Source: Clostridiaceae bacterium
Lineage (GTDB): Bacteria > Bacillota > Clostridia > Acetivibrionales > DULL01
Length of the DNA: 37,027 bases
Assembly (NCBI GenBank): GCA_012840395.1
Contig: DULL01000030.1
Span: forward strand, 1-37,027
Direction of reading: 5' to 3'
Below the pieces are notes generated by a model, which searched no databases, had not been told where the DNA came from, and was given only the letters and a program-made list of their open reading frames with translations. Made by a program: the position numbers and the translations under genes. Below, in pieces: positions 18,938-27,766 of the stretch (positions within the stretch are counted from its first letter, which is position 1; each line of letters starts with the position of its first letter).

Positions 18938-18963
18938 TAGCAATACTATTATAGTAAATGCTA
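18938..18963 (+). other. Small interrupted palindrome before the VanW gene
   Basis: TAGCA (18938-18942) pairs with TGCTA (18959-18963), and inner TACTA (18944-18948) pairs with TAGTA (18952-18956). It lies 12 bases before the ribosome binding site at 18975. It might be an operator or a leader hairpin, but it may be chance in AT-rich DNA. Confidence 0.3.
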
Positions 18964-18988
18964 TTAGTTTAAAAAGGGGAGTTAAAAA

Positions 18989-20425
18989 ATGCTGTCCTTA
19001 CAATGGCTAAGAAACCGTAAAGGTTGGATTTTTTTAATATTTTTCTTGCTTGTGTTATTACCTGCAATAATCGCATTTGTGTTTTTTTCCCGCCTTTTAA
19101 ATACAAATTGTTTTTATAAAGGCATAACAATAGATAATATTGATGTTTCAGGATTAGATAGGCAGCAAGCTGTGGAATATATTGACAGCATAAATAATGA
19201 AAGAATTAAAAACTGGTCCTTACAATTGGAATACGATAATAACGCCTGGATAATCAATGATGAAGATATAGGACTTGTAATTAATAAGGAAGAAGCTATA
19301 GAAAAAGCATATAATATTGGAAGGACAGGCAATTATATTGACAGAATCAAAGAGATTTTAGATGTTAAGTCAAAAAATATAAATATTGAAACAAAAAGAG
19401 AGTTTGACAAAAATAAATTAAGAAATATTATATTAGAAATAAAAGAAACTATTGACATGGGAAAAGCAAATTCAAAGGTTTATTATGACAGCGAAAACAA
19501 CACCATTACCATTGAAAAACATCAGGTAGGGAAAAAATTAAATGTTGAGGAAAATATCTGGCTTATAGAAAAATATATAACAGGTAAAATAGATGAAAAT
19601 ATAAAATTAATTGTAGAAGAAGAAGTTCCGGATATAACATATGAGAGCATTCAAAATATAAAATACGTTACATCTTCATTTTCTACTACTTTTAATCAAT
19701 ACGAAACTAACAGAACACATAATATTAAACTTGCCTGTGAAAAAATAAATGGTACAATTATTATGCCAGGAGAAATATTCTCCATGAATTCCGCTCTTGG
19801 AGAGAGAACTGAAGAAAATGGTTTCAAAGAAGCACCTGTAATACTAAAGAATAAATTTGTGCAGGAAACAGGCGGCGGTATATGCCAGGTCTCAACAACT
19901 GTTTACGTTGCGGCTTTAAAGGCAGGCATGGAAATAATAGAGAGGCAGCCCCATTCAATGCCTTTAGGTTATGTTAAGCCGGGGCTGGATGCCACCATAG
20001 CAGGAAACGAGATTGATCTGAAATTTAGAAACAATTTAGGCTATCCAATATGCTTATGGGCATATGTTCAGGGGAACAAACTAAATATAAAGTTTTTGGG
20101 CAGCCAGAATGAAGAAGATTATATAGTTGAACTGAAATCAGAAATAATTGAAATATATGAACCAGATGAAGAAGAAATAATAATAGATGACTCCCTGGAA
20201 GACGGAGTTAAAGTTGTAGTTCAGGAAGCCAGAAAAGGAATGAAGGTTATTGTTTATAAAGAGGTTTACAGTAAAACAGGAGAGCCACTTAATAAGGAGA
20301 AGATTTCTGAAGATATTTACTGGCCGGTAAGAGGCCAGATTAAAATAAACAGTAGTTATTTAACACAAAAAGAATTAAACATGATTGAGAATAGCAATAT
20401 GAATCAATCAGAAACAGGGGAGTAG
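18989..20425 (+). CDS. VanW-family protein with YoaR-like and G5 domains
   Basis: The 478-residue protein is anchored by one N-terminal membrane segment (about 13-33), with the bulk outside the cell. A YoaR-type putative peptidoglycan-binding region (about 55-215) comes first. The VanW domain follows (about 230-355), with the signature GGGICQVSTTVY and IERQPHSMPLGY. A G5-like domain is at the C-terminus (about 385-465). Proteins of this kind are common in clostridial envelopes; the biochemical role of VanW is unknown, and the name does not imply vancomycin resistance. ATG 18989 has AGGGGAG 7 bases upstream. The next gene starts 1 base after the stop, so the two are probably coupled. Confidence 0.88.
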   Translation: MLSLQWLRNRKGWIFLIFFLLVLLPAIIAFVFFSRLLNTNCFYKGITIDNIDVSGLDRQQAVEYIDSINNERIKNWSLQLEYDNNAWIINDEDIGLVINKEEAIEKAYNIGRTGNYIDRIKEILDVKSKNINIETKREFDKNKLRNIILEIKETIDMGKANSKVYYDSENNTITIEKHQVGKKLNVEENIWLIEKYITGKIDENIKLIVEEEVPDITYESIQNIKYVTSSFSTTFNQYETNRTHNIKLACEKINGTIIMPGEIFSMNSALGERTEENGFKEAPVILKNKFVQETGGGICQVSTTVYVAALKAGMEIIERQPHSMPLGYVKPGLDATIAGNEIDLKFRNNLGYPICLWAYVQGNKLNIKFLGSQNEEDYIVELKSEIIEIYEPDEEEIIIDDSLEDGVKVVVQEARKGMKVIVYKEVYSKTGEPLNKEKISEDIYWPVRGQIKINSSYLTQKELNMIENSNMNQSETGE

Positions 20426-20426
20426 T

Positions 20427-21413
20427 ATGAAAATAGGCAAAATACCAAATAATACGCTAAAGAAAATCATATTGGATAAAATAACTAACAAACGTTGTGA
20501 GGTCCTTATCAGACCTAAAATAGGTGAAGATTGCAGTGCTTTAGATTTTGGTGAAGATGCCTGTGTCCTGTCCTGTGACCCTATAACAGGTGCTTCCAAT
20601 GAAGTAGGACGCCTTGCTGTACATATTTCTTGTAATGATATTGCATCTTGTGGAGTAGAGCCCATCGGATTAATGGTTGCCTTGCTCGCACCTCCTGAAG
20701 CCACTGAAAAAGAACTGGAAACTATTATGCGCCAGCTTTGTGAAACTGCGTCATCCTTAAATGTAGATATTATCGGAGGTCATACAGAAATAACAGATTC
20801 AGTTAATAAGTTTATCCTGATTACTACAGCCATAGGTAAGGGTAGCAAGGATAAATTAATAAAAACCTCAGACGCAAAGCCGGGAGATGATATAATTATT
20901 ACCAAAACGGCAGGAATTGAAGGTACCGCAATAATCTCACATGATAAGGAAGCAGAATTGTCAGAAAAGCTGGGGAAAGATCTGATAGAATCCGGCAAAG
21001 CATTTATTAATAATATTAGTGTTGTTAAGGAAGGTATAATCGCGAGCAAATTCGGTGTTAACGCAATGCATGATATTACAGAAGGCGGGGTATTAGGAGC
21101 TGTATGGGAGATAGCTGAAGCCTCAGGAACCGGCTGTATAATTGAAGCAGATAAAATTCCTGTTGCAGATGTTACAAAAATTATATGCGATTACTATAAA
21201 ATTGATCCGCTAAAACTTATATCAAGCGGCTCTATGTTAATAACCTGCAGTAACGGACAAGCCCTTGTGGAAGAATTGGCTAACAACGGCATCAGCTCTG
21301 CTATTATTGGCAAAATTACAAAAGATTTGACAAAATATATTGTTAAGGATAGCCAGTTAATAGAAATAGGACAGCCGGAAACTGATGAATTATATAAAGT
21401 GGTGGCTTTATAA
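20427..21413 (+). CDS. AIR synthase (PurM/HypE-like) family protein
   Basis: This is a 328-residue member of the PurM/HypE/SelD superfamily of ATP-binding enzymes. The pattern GEDCSALDFGEDACVLSCDPITGA, the CNDIASCGVEPIG stretch, GGHTEIT and the C-terminal half with HDITEGGVLGAVWE are visible. It resembles HypE more than SelD but lacks the C-terminal Pro-Arg-Ile-Cys tail that HypE uses to carry the cyano group; it ends DELYKVVAL. It therefore cannot act as a classical HypE. No hydrogenase maturation genes are nearby. ATG 20427 is 1 base after the VanW gene's stop, with AGGGGAG 4 bases upstream. The substrate is unknown. Confidence 0.82.
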   Translation: MKIGKIPNNTLKKIILDKITNKRCEVLIRPKIGEDCSALDFGEDACVLSCDPITGASNEVGRLAVHISCNDIASCGVEPIGLMVALLAPPEATEKELETIMRQLCETASSLNVDIIGGHTEITDSVNKFILITTAIGKGSKDKLIKTSDAKPGDDIIITKTAGIEGTAIISHDKEAELSEKLGKDLIESGKAFINNISVVKEGIIASKFGVNAMHDITEGGVLGAVWEIAEASGTGCIIEADKIPVADVTKIICDYYKIDPLKLISSGSMLITCSNGQALVEELANNGISSAIIGKITKDLTKYIVKDSQLIEIGQPETDELYKVVAL

Positions 21414-21434
21414 GGTAGTGGCTCCCGACCATTA

Positions 21435-21462
21435 TTGACATGAAAACGAAATATGTTATAAT
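21435..21462 (+). promoter_or_regulatory. Strong sigmaA promoter of glyA
   Basis: Consensus TTGACA (21435-21440) and consensus TATAAT (21457-21462) are separated by 16 bases. The predicted start near 21469 gives a leader of about 130 bases. Confidence 0.85.
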
Positions 21463-21469
21463 TTTTTTA

Positions 21470-21547
21470 TTGGAAAAAGAGTTCCAAGCTTACTGAAATG
21501 CGAGCCACGCATGTTTTACTTATCAAATTTTCTGTGTATGATAAGTA
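21470..21547 (+). other. Leader of glyA with three consecutive hairpins
   Basis: Three perfect small stems follow each other directly after the predicted transcription start: TTGGAA/TTCCAA (21470-21475 with 21482-21487), ATGCG/CGCAT (21498-21502 with 21508-21512), and a 9-bp stem (21517-21525 with 21539-21547). No T tract follows, so this is not a terminator. I could not match it to a riboswitch class that I know. Confidence 0.5.
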
Positions 21548-21598
21548 TTTATCTATATTAAAAAATGCCGGTACACAGCGGCGGAATGGGCGGTAAAA

Positions 21599-22837
21599 AT
21601 GAGTTGGACAGATAAGATAAAAATAATTGATCCAGAAGTTGCTGAAGCTATAGAAAATGAAGCTCTCAGACAGGAATATAAAATTGAACTTATTGCTTCC
21701 GAGAATTTTGTCAGCAAAGCAGTAATGGAAGCTATGGGTACTCCTTTAACAAACAAATACGCAGAGGGGTATCCTGGAAAAAGATATTATGGTGGATGCG
21801 AATGGGTTGACGTAGTTGAGCAGATTGCCATTGACAGGGCAAAACAGCTTTTTGGCGCTGAACATGCCAATGTGCAACCTCATTCAGGTTCTCAGGCCAA
21901 TACAGCAGTATATTTAGCAGTATTAAAACCTGGCGATACAATTCTCGGTATGAATCTATCCCATGGGGGACATTTAACTCATGGAATGTCTTTAAATATT
22001 TCAGGAAAATATTTTAATGTGGTAAGTTATGGTGTCAGGGAAGATACATGCTGCATTGATTATGATGAAGTAAGAAAGATTGCTAAAGAAAGCAAGCCGA
22101 ATATTATTGTTGCAGGTGCAAGCGCCTACCCAAGGATTATCGATTTTAAAGCATTCAGGGAAATTGCTGATGAAGTTGGAGCATATCTGATGGTTGATAT
22201 GGCACATATTGCAGGGCTAGTTGCAGCCGGTCTCCATCCAAATCCCGTTCCCTATGCGCATTTTGTAACTACCACTACCCACAAGACATTAAGAGGGCCA
22301 AGAGGCGGAATGATCCTTTGCAAAGAAGAATTTGCAAAGGCTATTAACAGTGCCGTTTTCCCCGGCATTCAGGGCGGACCTCTAATGCATGTCATAGCTG
22401 CAAAGGCTGTAAGCTTTAAAGAAGCTCTCTCACCGGAGTTTAATGAGTATCAAAAACAGATTGTTAAAAATGCCGCAGCTTTGGCAAAAGCTCTTATGGA
22501 AAAAGGCTTTAATTTGGTAACGAATGGTACAGACAACCATTTAATTCTTGTAGATCTTTGCAATAAAGAAATTACAGGTAAAGAAGCTCAGAACATGCTT
22601 GATGAAGTAAATATTACTGTAAACAAGAATGGAATACCTTTTGATAAGAAACCTCCCTTTGTTACAAGCGGTATAAGAATCGGAACTCCTGCTGTAACAA
22701 CAAGAGGCATGAAAGAAGAAGATATGGTAGAAATTGCAGATCTGATTCATCTGGCTTTAACTGATTTTGAAAACACAAAAGAGCAGGTTAAGGAAAGAGT
22801 TAAGAAGCTTTGTGAAAAGCATCCTTTATATAGATAG
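21599..22837 (+). CDS. glyA: Serine hydroxymethyltransferase
   Basis: GlyA converts serine and tetrahydrofolate to glycine and 5,10-methylene-tetrahydrofolate, the main source of one-carbon units. It is a 412-residue PLP enzyme of normal length. The PLP Lys is K229 in [14 protein letters not shown]. Other marks are the [11 protein letters not shown] and [15 protein letters not shown] stretches near the N-terminus and [13 protein letters not shown] 21599 gives the expected N-terminus, but its ribosome binding site (GGGCGGT) is weak compared with other genes here. The weak site and hairpin-rich leader suggest post-transcriptional control. A terminator follows, so it is probably monocistronic. 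Confidence 0.97.
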   Translation: MSWTDKIKIIDPEVAEAIENEALRQEYKIELIASENFVSKAVMEAMGTPLTNKYAEGYPGKRYYGGCEWVDVVEQIAIDRAKQLFGAEHANVQPHSGSQANTAVYLAVLKPGDTILGMNLSHGGHLTHGMSLNISGKYFNVVSYGVREDTCCIDYDEVRKIAKESKPNIIVAGASAYPRIIDFKAFREIADEVGAYLMVDMAHIAGLVAAGLHPNPVPYAHFVTTTTHKTLRGPRGGMILCKEEFAKAINSAVFPGIQGGPLMHVIAAKAVSFKEALSPEFNEYQKQIVKNAAALAKALMEKGFNLVTNGTDNHLILVDLCNKEITGKEAQNMLDEVNITVNKNGIPFDKKPPFVTSGIRIGTPAVTTRGMKEEDMVEIADLIHLALTDFENTKEQVKERVKKLCEKHPLYR

Positions 22838-22864
22838 TATCATACCGGCTCAATAACAAATTAA

Positions 22865-22892
22865 GGTGAAACTTATAAGTTTCCCTTTTTTT
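22865..22892 (+). terminator. Intrinsic terminator of glyA
   Basis: A stem of GG plus GAAACTT (22865-22874, one bulged T) pairs with AAGTTTC plus CC (22877-22885). Seven T follow. Confidence 0.75.
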
Positions 22893-22930
22893 GCTGCTCT
22901 TGAACTGGTAAATTTTTAGGTGGTATGGCA

Positions 22931-24223
22931 ATGATTAAAAGTAATGAGCCCCTGGCATATAGAATGTGCCCCAGAACTTTAGAGGAGTTTGTGGGACAGG
23001 AGGAAATAGTCGGCAAAGGAAAATTATTATACAGAATGATCAAAGCTGACAGAATCTCTTCTATAATACTCTATGGCCCTCCAGGTACCGGAAAAACCTC
23101 TCTTGCCAGGATAATTGCTTCCACCACCAAAACAAATTTTGAAAAGCTAAATGCAGTTACATCAGGAGTAGCAGACATTAAGAGAGTTATAGCCGATACA
23201 CTGAATCCCATGCTGAACCCATCCGGAAGAACTGTTCTTTTTATAGATGAGATTCACAGATTTAATAAAGCTCAGCAGGATGCCTTATTGCCATATGTGG
23301 AAGATGGTACTATCGTATTAATAGGTGCTACCACTGAAAATCCCTTTTTTGAAGTTAATAAAGCTTTGATTTCAAGATCTTCGGTCTTTATGCTAAAGCC
23401 ACTGAAAAAAGAGGATATACTTAAGGTGCTTAAAAATGCTTTGAAAGACGAAGAAAGAGGATATGGAAAATATGATATTACTATAGAAGAAGCAGCATTG
23501 GAAAAAATTGCTGAACTTTCAAACGGTGATGCAAGAATAGGGCTTAATGCTCTAGAGCTGGCAGTTATAACTACAGATCCAGGTAAAGACGGCTCCATAT
23601 TTATAGATGTAGACACTGTTTTGGAATGTATACAAAAAAGGCCTATCAACTTTGATAAAACAGGTGACGCCCACTATGACAACATAAGTGCCTTTATTAA
23701 ATCTATGAGAGGAAGTGATCCTGACGCGGCAGTATTCTATCTTGCCAGAGCTCTTTATGGAGGAGAAGATCCTGAATTTCTGGCACGCAGGATAATAATT
23801 TGTGCATCCGAGGATGTGGGTATGGCGAATCCAAATGCATTGCTGGTGGCAGTTGCGGCAGCAGAAGCTGTCAGGATGATAGGGATGCCTGAAGCCAGGA
23901 TTATATTGTCTCATGCTGCAATAATGGTGGCTACAAGCCCTAAATCAAATGCATGCTATACTGCAATTGACAATGCATTATCAGACATAGCCACCAAAAG
24001 AACCGGAGAAGTTCCAATGCATCTTAGAAATCCTGTAACACCTGAAATGAAGGAACTAGGCTATGGAAAAGGTTATAAGTATGCCCATGATTATCCTGGA
24101 AATATTACAGAACAGGACTATTTACCGGAAGAAATAAGAGGTACAATATATTATAAGCCTACTGAAAATGGATTTGAAGGCAGGATAAAAGAATGGCTTG
24201 ATAAGCGGAGAAAACAGAAATGA
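22931..24223 (+). CDS. rarA: Replication-associated recombination protein A (RarA/MgsA, AAA+ ATPase)
   Basis: RarA is a clamp-loader-like AAA+ ATPase that acts at stalled replication forks. Walker A is GPPGTGKTS, Walker B LFIDEIHRF, and sensor 1 lies in IGATTENP. The C-terminal part carries the MgsA oligomerisation region, with the conserved PMHLRNP and YKYAHDYPG motifs. I start at ATG 22931, 7 bases from AGGTGG (22918-22923). The ATG at 22925 is only 1 base from that site. The product is 430 residues. The TGA stop overlaps the start of a 51-codon membrane ORF. In Bacillus, rarA lies just before cymR, a desulfurase gene and mnmA; here the same neighbours follow except cymR. Confidence 0.95.
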   Translation: MIKSNEPLAYRMCPRTLEEFVGQEEIVGKGKLLYRMIKADRISSIILYGPPGTGKTSLARIIASTTKTNFEKLNAVTSGVADIKRVIADTLNPMLNPSGRTVLFIDEIHRFNKAQQDALLPYVEDGTIVLIGATTENPFFEVNKALISRSSVFMLKPLKKEDILKVLKNALKDEERGYGKYDITIEEAALEKIAELSNGDARIGLNALELAVITTDPGKDGSIFIDVDTVLECIQKRPINFDKTGDAHYDNISAFIKSMRGSDPDAAVFYLARALYGGEDPEFLARRIIICASEDVGMANPNALLVAVAAAEAVRMIGMPEARIILSHAAIMVATSPKSNACYTAIDNALSDIATKRTGEVPMHLRNPVTPEMKELGYGKGYKYAHDYPGNITEQDYLPEEIRGTIYYKPTENGFEGRIKEWLDKRRKQK

Positions 24224-24375
24224 AAAAACGTATACTGGCTTGGGTATTATTAATAGGATTTGTATTGTTGATTATCAACTTGTTGACCTTCAGGTTATAT
24301 TTGGAAGTCAGTCTGATTATTTATACTATTGTAGCTTTGACATTTGTTTTTTTAAATATGGGCAATAAAACTTAA
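24220..24375 (+). CDS. 51-residue membrane protein coupled to rarA
   Basis: ATG 24220 overlaps the rarA stop in the form ATGA, and GGAG (24207-24210) lies 9 bases upstream, so translational coupling is likely. The predicted product starts MKKRILAWVLLIGFVLL and has two hydrophobic segments (about residues 5-23 and 28-46) joined by a short turn with Arg and Tyr. It ends NMGNKT. It has no motif or family I recognise. It sits where Bacillus has the regulator gene cymR. The good site, the overlap and the coherent two-helix pattern support it as a real small gene. It could be an assembly or regulatory peptide; that is speculation. Confidence 0.65.
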   Translation: MKKRILAWVLLIGFVLLIINLLTFRLYLEVSLIIYTIVALTFVFLNMGNKT

Positions 24376-24393
24376 ATTTATTTGAATCTATTA

Positions 24394-24425
24394 ATTCAAA
24401 CATTTATTTAATTAAATGTTTGAAT
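24394..24425 (+). promoter_or_regulatory. 12-bp inverted repeat upstream of nifS
   Basis: The arm 24394-24405 pairs perfectly with 24414-24425 around an 8-base loop. There is no T tract behind it, so it is more likely an operator or leader hairpin for nifS-nifU-mnmA than a terminator. I cannot assign a regulator. Confidence 0.5.
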
Positions 24426-24497
24426 GTTTAATTAGCTGATATTTAGGGAAATAAATAAATTAATAGTAATGCTTTTTTAAAGCTGGGAGGAATATAC

Positions 24498-25667
24498 ATG
24501 GAAAAAAGATTTATATATATGGATCATTCAGCTACTACTGCTTTAAAACCGGAAGTATTGGAAGCAATGATGCCATACCTAACTACTAAATATGGCAATC
24601 CTTCTACTGTGTATTCAATCGGAAGGGAAAGCAAAATGGCCGTTGAGGAAGCCAGAGAAAAAGTTGCAAAAGCATTAGGTGCTCAACCAAAGGAAATATT
24701 TTTCACTGGCTCAGGAACAGAAGCAGACAACTGGGCAGTCAAGGGTATAGCATTTGCCAACAAGGATAAAGGAAAGCATATCATTACAACTGCTATAGAA
24801 CATCATGCAGTTTTGCATACATGCCAATATCTTGAGAAAAATGGCTTTGAAGTGACTTATCTTCCTGTTGACGAATATGGACAGGTATCACCGGAACAGG
24901 TTGAAAAAGCAATAAGACCGGATACCATCCTGGTTTCAATAATGTTTGCCAACAATGAAATCGGCACAATCCAACCTATTGCAGAAATAGGTAAAATTAC
25001 AAGAGAAAAAAATGTTTACTTCCACACTGACGCGGTGCAAGCAGTGGGCAATCTGGAAGTTGACGTAGAAGCTCTGAATGTTGATATGTTGTCCCTTTCT
25101 GCTCATAAATTCTATGGTCCAAAAGGTATAGGAGCTTTATATATAAGGAGAGGTACAAAAATCGGATCCTTTATGCATGGTGGAGCTCAAGAGAGGGGAA
25201 AAAGGGCAAGTACTGAAAATGTTGCAGGTATAGTAGGCCTTGGTAAAGCAATAGAAATCGCAACAAGCAACATGAAGGAGTATAATAAGAAGCTTATTGA
25301 ATTAAGGGATAGAACAATAGATGAGATAATGAAGAGAGTTCCTTTCGTCCGACTGAACGGACACAGGACCAGCAGGCTCCCGGGCAATGTAAACTTTTCA
25401 TTTGAATATATTGAAGGAGAGTCATTACTTTTAATGCTGGACATGAAGGGTATTGCTGCATCCAGTGGATCGGCATGCACATCTGGTTCTCTTGATCCTT
25501 CACATGTGTTGCTGGCTATTGGACTTCCCCATGAAATTGCCCATGGTTCTCTAAGATTAACATTCGGTGAAGAAAATACCCAGGAAGATGTTGACTACTT
25601 ATTGGAAGTATTGCCTCCAATAGTTGAGAAACTAAGAAAGATGTCTCCGCTATATGAAATAATTTAA
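24498..25667 (+). CDS. nifS: Cysteine desulfurase NifS/IscS
   Basis: This PLP enzyme releases sulfur from Cys for Fe-S cluster assembly and tRNA thiolation. The N-terminus is [15 protein letters not shown], the PLP Lys is K204 in [10 protein letters not shown] and the active Cys is C327 in SSGSACTSG. The last motif and the C-terminal [10 protein letters not shown] are typical of the NifS/IscS class. The length is 389 residues. ATG 24498 has GGGAGG 7 bases upstream. It begins a tight operon with nifU (16 bases downstream) and mnmA, which suggests sulfur goes both to the NifU scaffold and to MnmA. Confidence 0.95.
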   Translation: MEKRFIYMDHSATTALKPEVLEAMMPYLTTKYGNPSTVYSIGRESKMAVEEAREKVAKALGAQPKEIFFTGSGTEADNWAVKGIAFANKDKGKHIITTAIEHHAVLHTCQYLEKNGFEVTYLPVDEYGQVSPEQVEKAIRPDTILVSIMFANNEIGTIQPIAEIGKITREKNVYFHTDAVQAVGNLEVDVEALNVDMLSLSAHKFYGPKGIGALYIRRGTKIGSFMHGGAQERGKRASTENVAGIVGLGKAIEIATSNMKEYNKKLIELRDRTIDEIMKRVPFVRLNGHRTSRLPGNVNFSFEYIEGESLLLMLDMKGIAASSGSACTSGSLDPSHVLLAIGLPHEIAHGSLRLTFGEENTQEDVDYLLEVLPPIVEKLRKMSPLYEII

Positions 25668-25683
25668 TGAAGGAGGGGGAAAA

Positions 25684-26124
25684 ATGTATAGCGAAAAAGT
25701 AATGGACCATTTTATGAATCCCAGAAATGTTGGAGAAATAGAAAATGCAGATGGAGTAGGCCAGGTTGGAAACCCTAAATGCGGCGATATAATGAAAATG
25801 TACTTGAAAATAGAAGATAATATTATAAAAGATGCAAAGTTTAAGACCTTTGGTTGTGGAGCCGCAATTGCCACAAGCAGTATGGCTACTGAATTGATTA
25901 AAGGAAAAACCATAGATGAAGCTTTAAAGATTACAAATAAAACAGTGGCAGACGCTTTGGATGGATTGCCACCTATAAAAATGCACTGCTCTAATCTGGC
26001 TGAAGAAGCCATAAGGGCAGCTATAAATGATTATAAAGCAAAAAAAGGTATCCCTGTTGAAGATGATGGTTTTGCCTGCAGCAGAAGATGTGATGACATC
26101 CATCATCATACTACTGATGAATAG
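25684..26124 (+). CDS. nifU: Fe-S cluster scaffold, NifU/IscU type
   Basis: The scaffold receives sulfur from the desulfurase and iron to build a [2Fe-2S] cluster. The three ligand Cys are present: C33 in NPKCGD, C58 in FGCGAA and C102 in MHCSNLAEEAI; D35 is conserved. The core ends near residue 124. A further tail has C132, C136 and three consecutive His (140-142), an extra possible metal-binding patch that I do not see as part of the standard core. The length is 146 residues. ATG 25684 follows GGAGG closely. It is the second gene of nifS-nifU-mnmA. Confidence 0.95.
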   Translation: MYSEKVMDHFMNPRNVGEIENADGVGQVGNPKCGDIMKMYLKIEDNIIKDAKFKTFGCGAAIATSSMATELIKGKTIDEALKITNKTVADALDGLPPIKMHCSNLAEEAIRAAINDYKAKKGIPVEDDGFACSRRCDDIHHHTTDE

Positions 26125-26182
26125 ATCTGAATAGATTGATTAATGTGTAGAGGTAAATAATCATAGGAATGGCGGTTATAGG

Positions 26183-27274
26183 ATGGCAAAAGGGAAAGTT
26201 ATGGTAGCAATGAGCGGTGGCGTGGACAGTTCTGTCGCAGCCGCTCTATTGCTTGAACAAGGATATGAGGTAATCGGTGTAACCATGCAAATATGGCAGG
26301 ATTCCGGCATGGCAAACAGAATTGAAGGAGGATGCTGTTCCTTATCTGCTGTTGATGATGCCAGAAGGGTTGCCAATAAGCTTGGTATACCATATTATGT
26401 TTTAAACATGAAAGACATATTTGCTGATAAAGTTATTAATTACTTTATCGATGAGTATTTTCAGGGCAGAACACCTAATCCTTGCATTTCATGTAACAGG
26501 TATGTGAAATTCGACGCCTTATTGAGAAAAGCTGTTGCTATGGGCATGGATAAGGTGGCTACAGGTCATTACGCCAGAATTAAATATGATTCCGGCAGAG
26601 GCAGATATTTACTAAAAAAATCAGTTACAGAAAAAAAAGACCAGAGCTATGCATTGTATAACTTAACTCAGTATCAACTTGAGAGGATATTGACTCCGGT
26701 AGGGGACTACACTAAGGAAGAAATAAGAAAAATCGCAGAAAACATTGGCATTAGCGTTGCTCATAAACCTGACAGCCAGGAAATCTGCTTTGTTGAGGAC
26801 AACAACTATGGAAGGTTCATATCAGAAAGCTGTCCAGGCAAAGTCAAACCTGGTAACTTTGTTGATAAAGATGGTAATGTGCTCGGAAGGCATAAGGGAA
26901 TAATCTATTATACAATAGGTCAGAGAAAAGGCTTAGGAATAACCTTTGGAAAGCCAATGTATGTTATAGATATTGATGCTGAAAAAAATGAGGTGGTTCT
27001 GGGAGATGAAACCCAGGTTTTTTCAGACAGCTTGGTTGCCAATGATTTAAATTTTATTTCAATTGAAAAGCTGGATAAAGAAATGAAGGTAACTGCTAAA
27101 ACACGATATACAGCAAAAGAAGCAGATGCAACCATTTTCCCTATGGAGAATGGTGAAGTGAAAGTAGTGTTTGATTCTCCTCAAAGAGCCATCACACCTG
27201 GTCAGTCTGTAGTGTTCTATGATGGTGATATTGTTGTAGGCGGAGGCACAATAGTCAGGACACCGGCGAAATAG
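26183..27274 (+). CDS. mnmA: tRNA-specific 2-thiouridylase MnmA
   Basis: MnmA adds sulfur to U34 in the wobble position of tRNAs for Lys, Glu and Gln. The PP-loop is SGGVDSS (11-17). The catalytic pair is C101 in NPCISCN and C202 in SQEICFVED. The C-terminal beta-barrel region carries the [16 protein letters not shown] signature. The length is 363 residues. ATG 26183 gives the usual N-terminus ([13 protein letters not shown]), but its upstream site is weak. An ATG at 26201 is possible and would remove six residues before the PP-loop. Sulfur probably comes from the nifS product two genes upstream. It is the last gene of the operon. Confidence 0.96.
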   Translation: MAKGKVMVAMSGGVDSSVAAALLLEQGYEVIGVTMQIWQDSGMANRIEGGCCSLSAVDDARRVANKLGIPYYVLNMKDIFADKVINYFIDEYFQGRTPNPCISCNRYVKFDALLRKAVAMGMDKVATGHYARIKYDSGRGRYLLKKSVTEKKDQSYALYNLTQYQLERILTPVGDYTKEEIRKIAENIGISVAHKPDSQEICFVEDNNYGRFISESCPGKVKPGNFVDKDGNVLGRHKGIIYYTIGQRKGLGITFGKPMYVIDIDAEKNEVVLGDETQVFSDSLVANDLNFISIEKLDKEMKVTAKTRYTAKEADATIFPMENGEVKVVFDSPQRAITPGQSVVFYDGDIVVGGGTIVRTPAK

Positions 27275-27324
27275 CGGTGGTAGATTTTGAAAATATAGGA
27301 TAGATAAGGTGGTTGTTTTACTAA

Positions 27325-27360
27325 TTTAATATCTAGTCTAATATCTAGTTTAATGTATAG
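27325..27360 (+). repeat. Three tandem 12-base repeats
   Basis: Three adjacent copies of TNTAATATCTAG (27325-27336, 27337-27348, 27349-27360), the third slightly diverged. They lie between mnmA and its terminator, in noncoding sequence. Confidence 0.75.
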
Positions 27361-27399
27361 TATTGTTGAAAGAATTTGTAATGTGGTTATATATATGAT

Positions 27400-27435
27400 A
27401 GCCTTGATAGAGAGAAATTTTATCAAGGCTTTTTC
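27400..27435 (+). terminator. Intrinsic terminator of nifS-nifU-mnmA
   Basis: AGCCTTGATA (27400-27409) pairs perfectly with TATCAAGGCT (27421-27430), and a run of T follows. Confidence 0.9.
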
Positions 27436-27719
27436 ATTAAGTAAGACAATATAATTATACTGTATGGGCAAAAATGACTCCAGCGCAACAATGATCAATT
27501 TCGTTCAACCCAATAATATATGAGTATAACAACAGTAATATGCTTATACAAGCTACAACTTACATCTACTGTTCTTGAAAACTAGCAGAGACGAAACAAA
27601 TTGTTTCTATAAATAGTTATAACAGAATACGGACGGATTTCTTTCACTGGGATATTCTCCAAGAGAAGTTCCATATAATGTTTCAGATAATATAACACCA
27701 AGCAGGAAAATTTTCAGAT
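27436..27719. other. Intergenic stretch without recognisable genes
   Basis: I see no ORF with a ribosome binding site, no RNA gene and no convincing promoter. The longest ATG reading frame I checked (near 27464) is 19 codons and has no site. Confidence 0.5.
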
Positions 27720-27745
27720 TCATCTAATATATTTTTATTAGATGA
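27720..27745 (+). promoter_or_regulatory. 10-bp hairpin just before the GT4/PlsC gene
   Basis: TCATCTAATA (27720-27729) pairs perfectly with TATTAGATGA (27736-27745) around a 6-base loop. It is followed by A-rich sequence, not T, and ends 15 bases before AAGGAAG at 27761. It could be an operator or translation-control hairpin. Confidence 0.45.
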
Positions 27746-27766
27746 GAAATAAAATCAAACAAGGAA

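Noticed and set aside
20427..21413. Selenophosphate synthetase (SelD)
   Set aside because: It lacks the N-terminal Cys/Sec-containing catalytic loop of SelD, and its overall motifs fit the HypE-like branch better.
21565..21598. ZTP (pfl) riboswitch upstream of glyA
   Set aside because: There is a GC-rich patch before the start codon, but the conserved core and pseudoknot partners are not there.
27464..27523. Small ORF of 19 codons between mnmA and the GT4/PlsC gene
   Set aside because: It has no ribosome binding site, hydrophobic pattern or other support.
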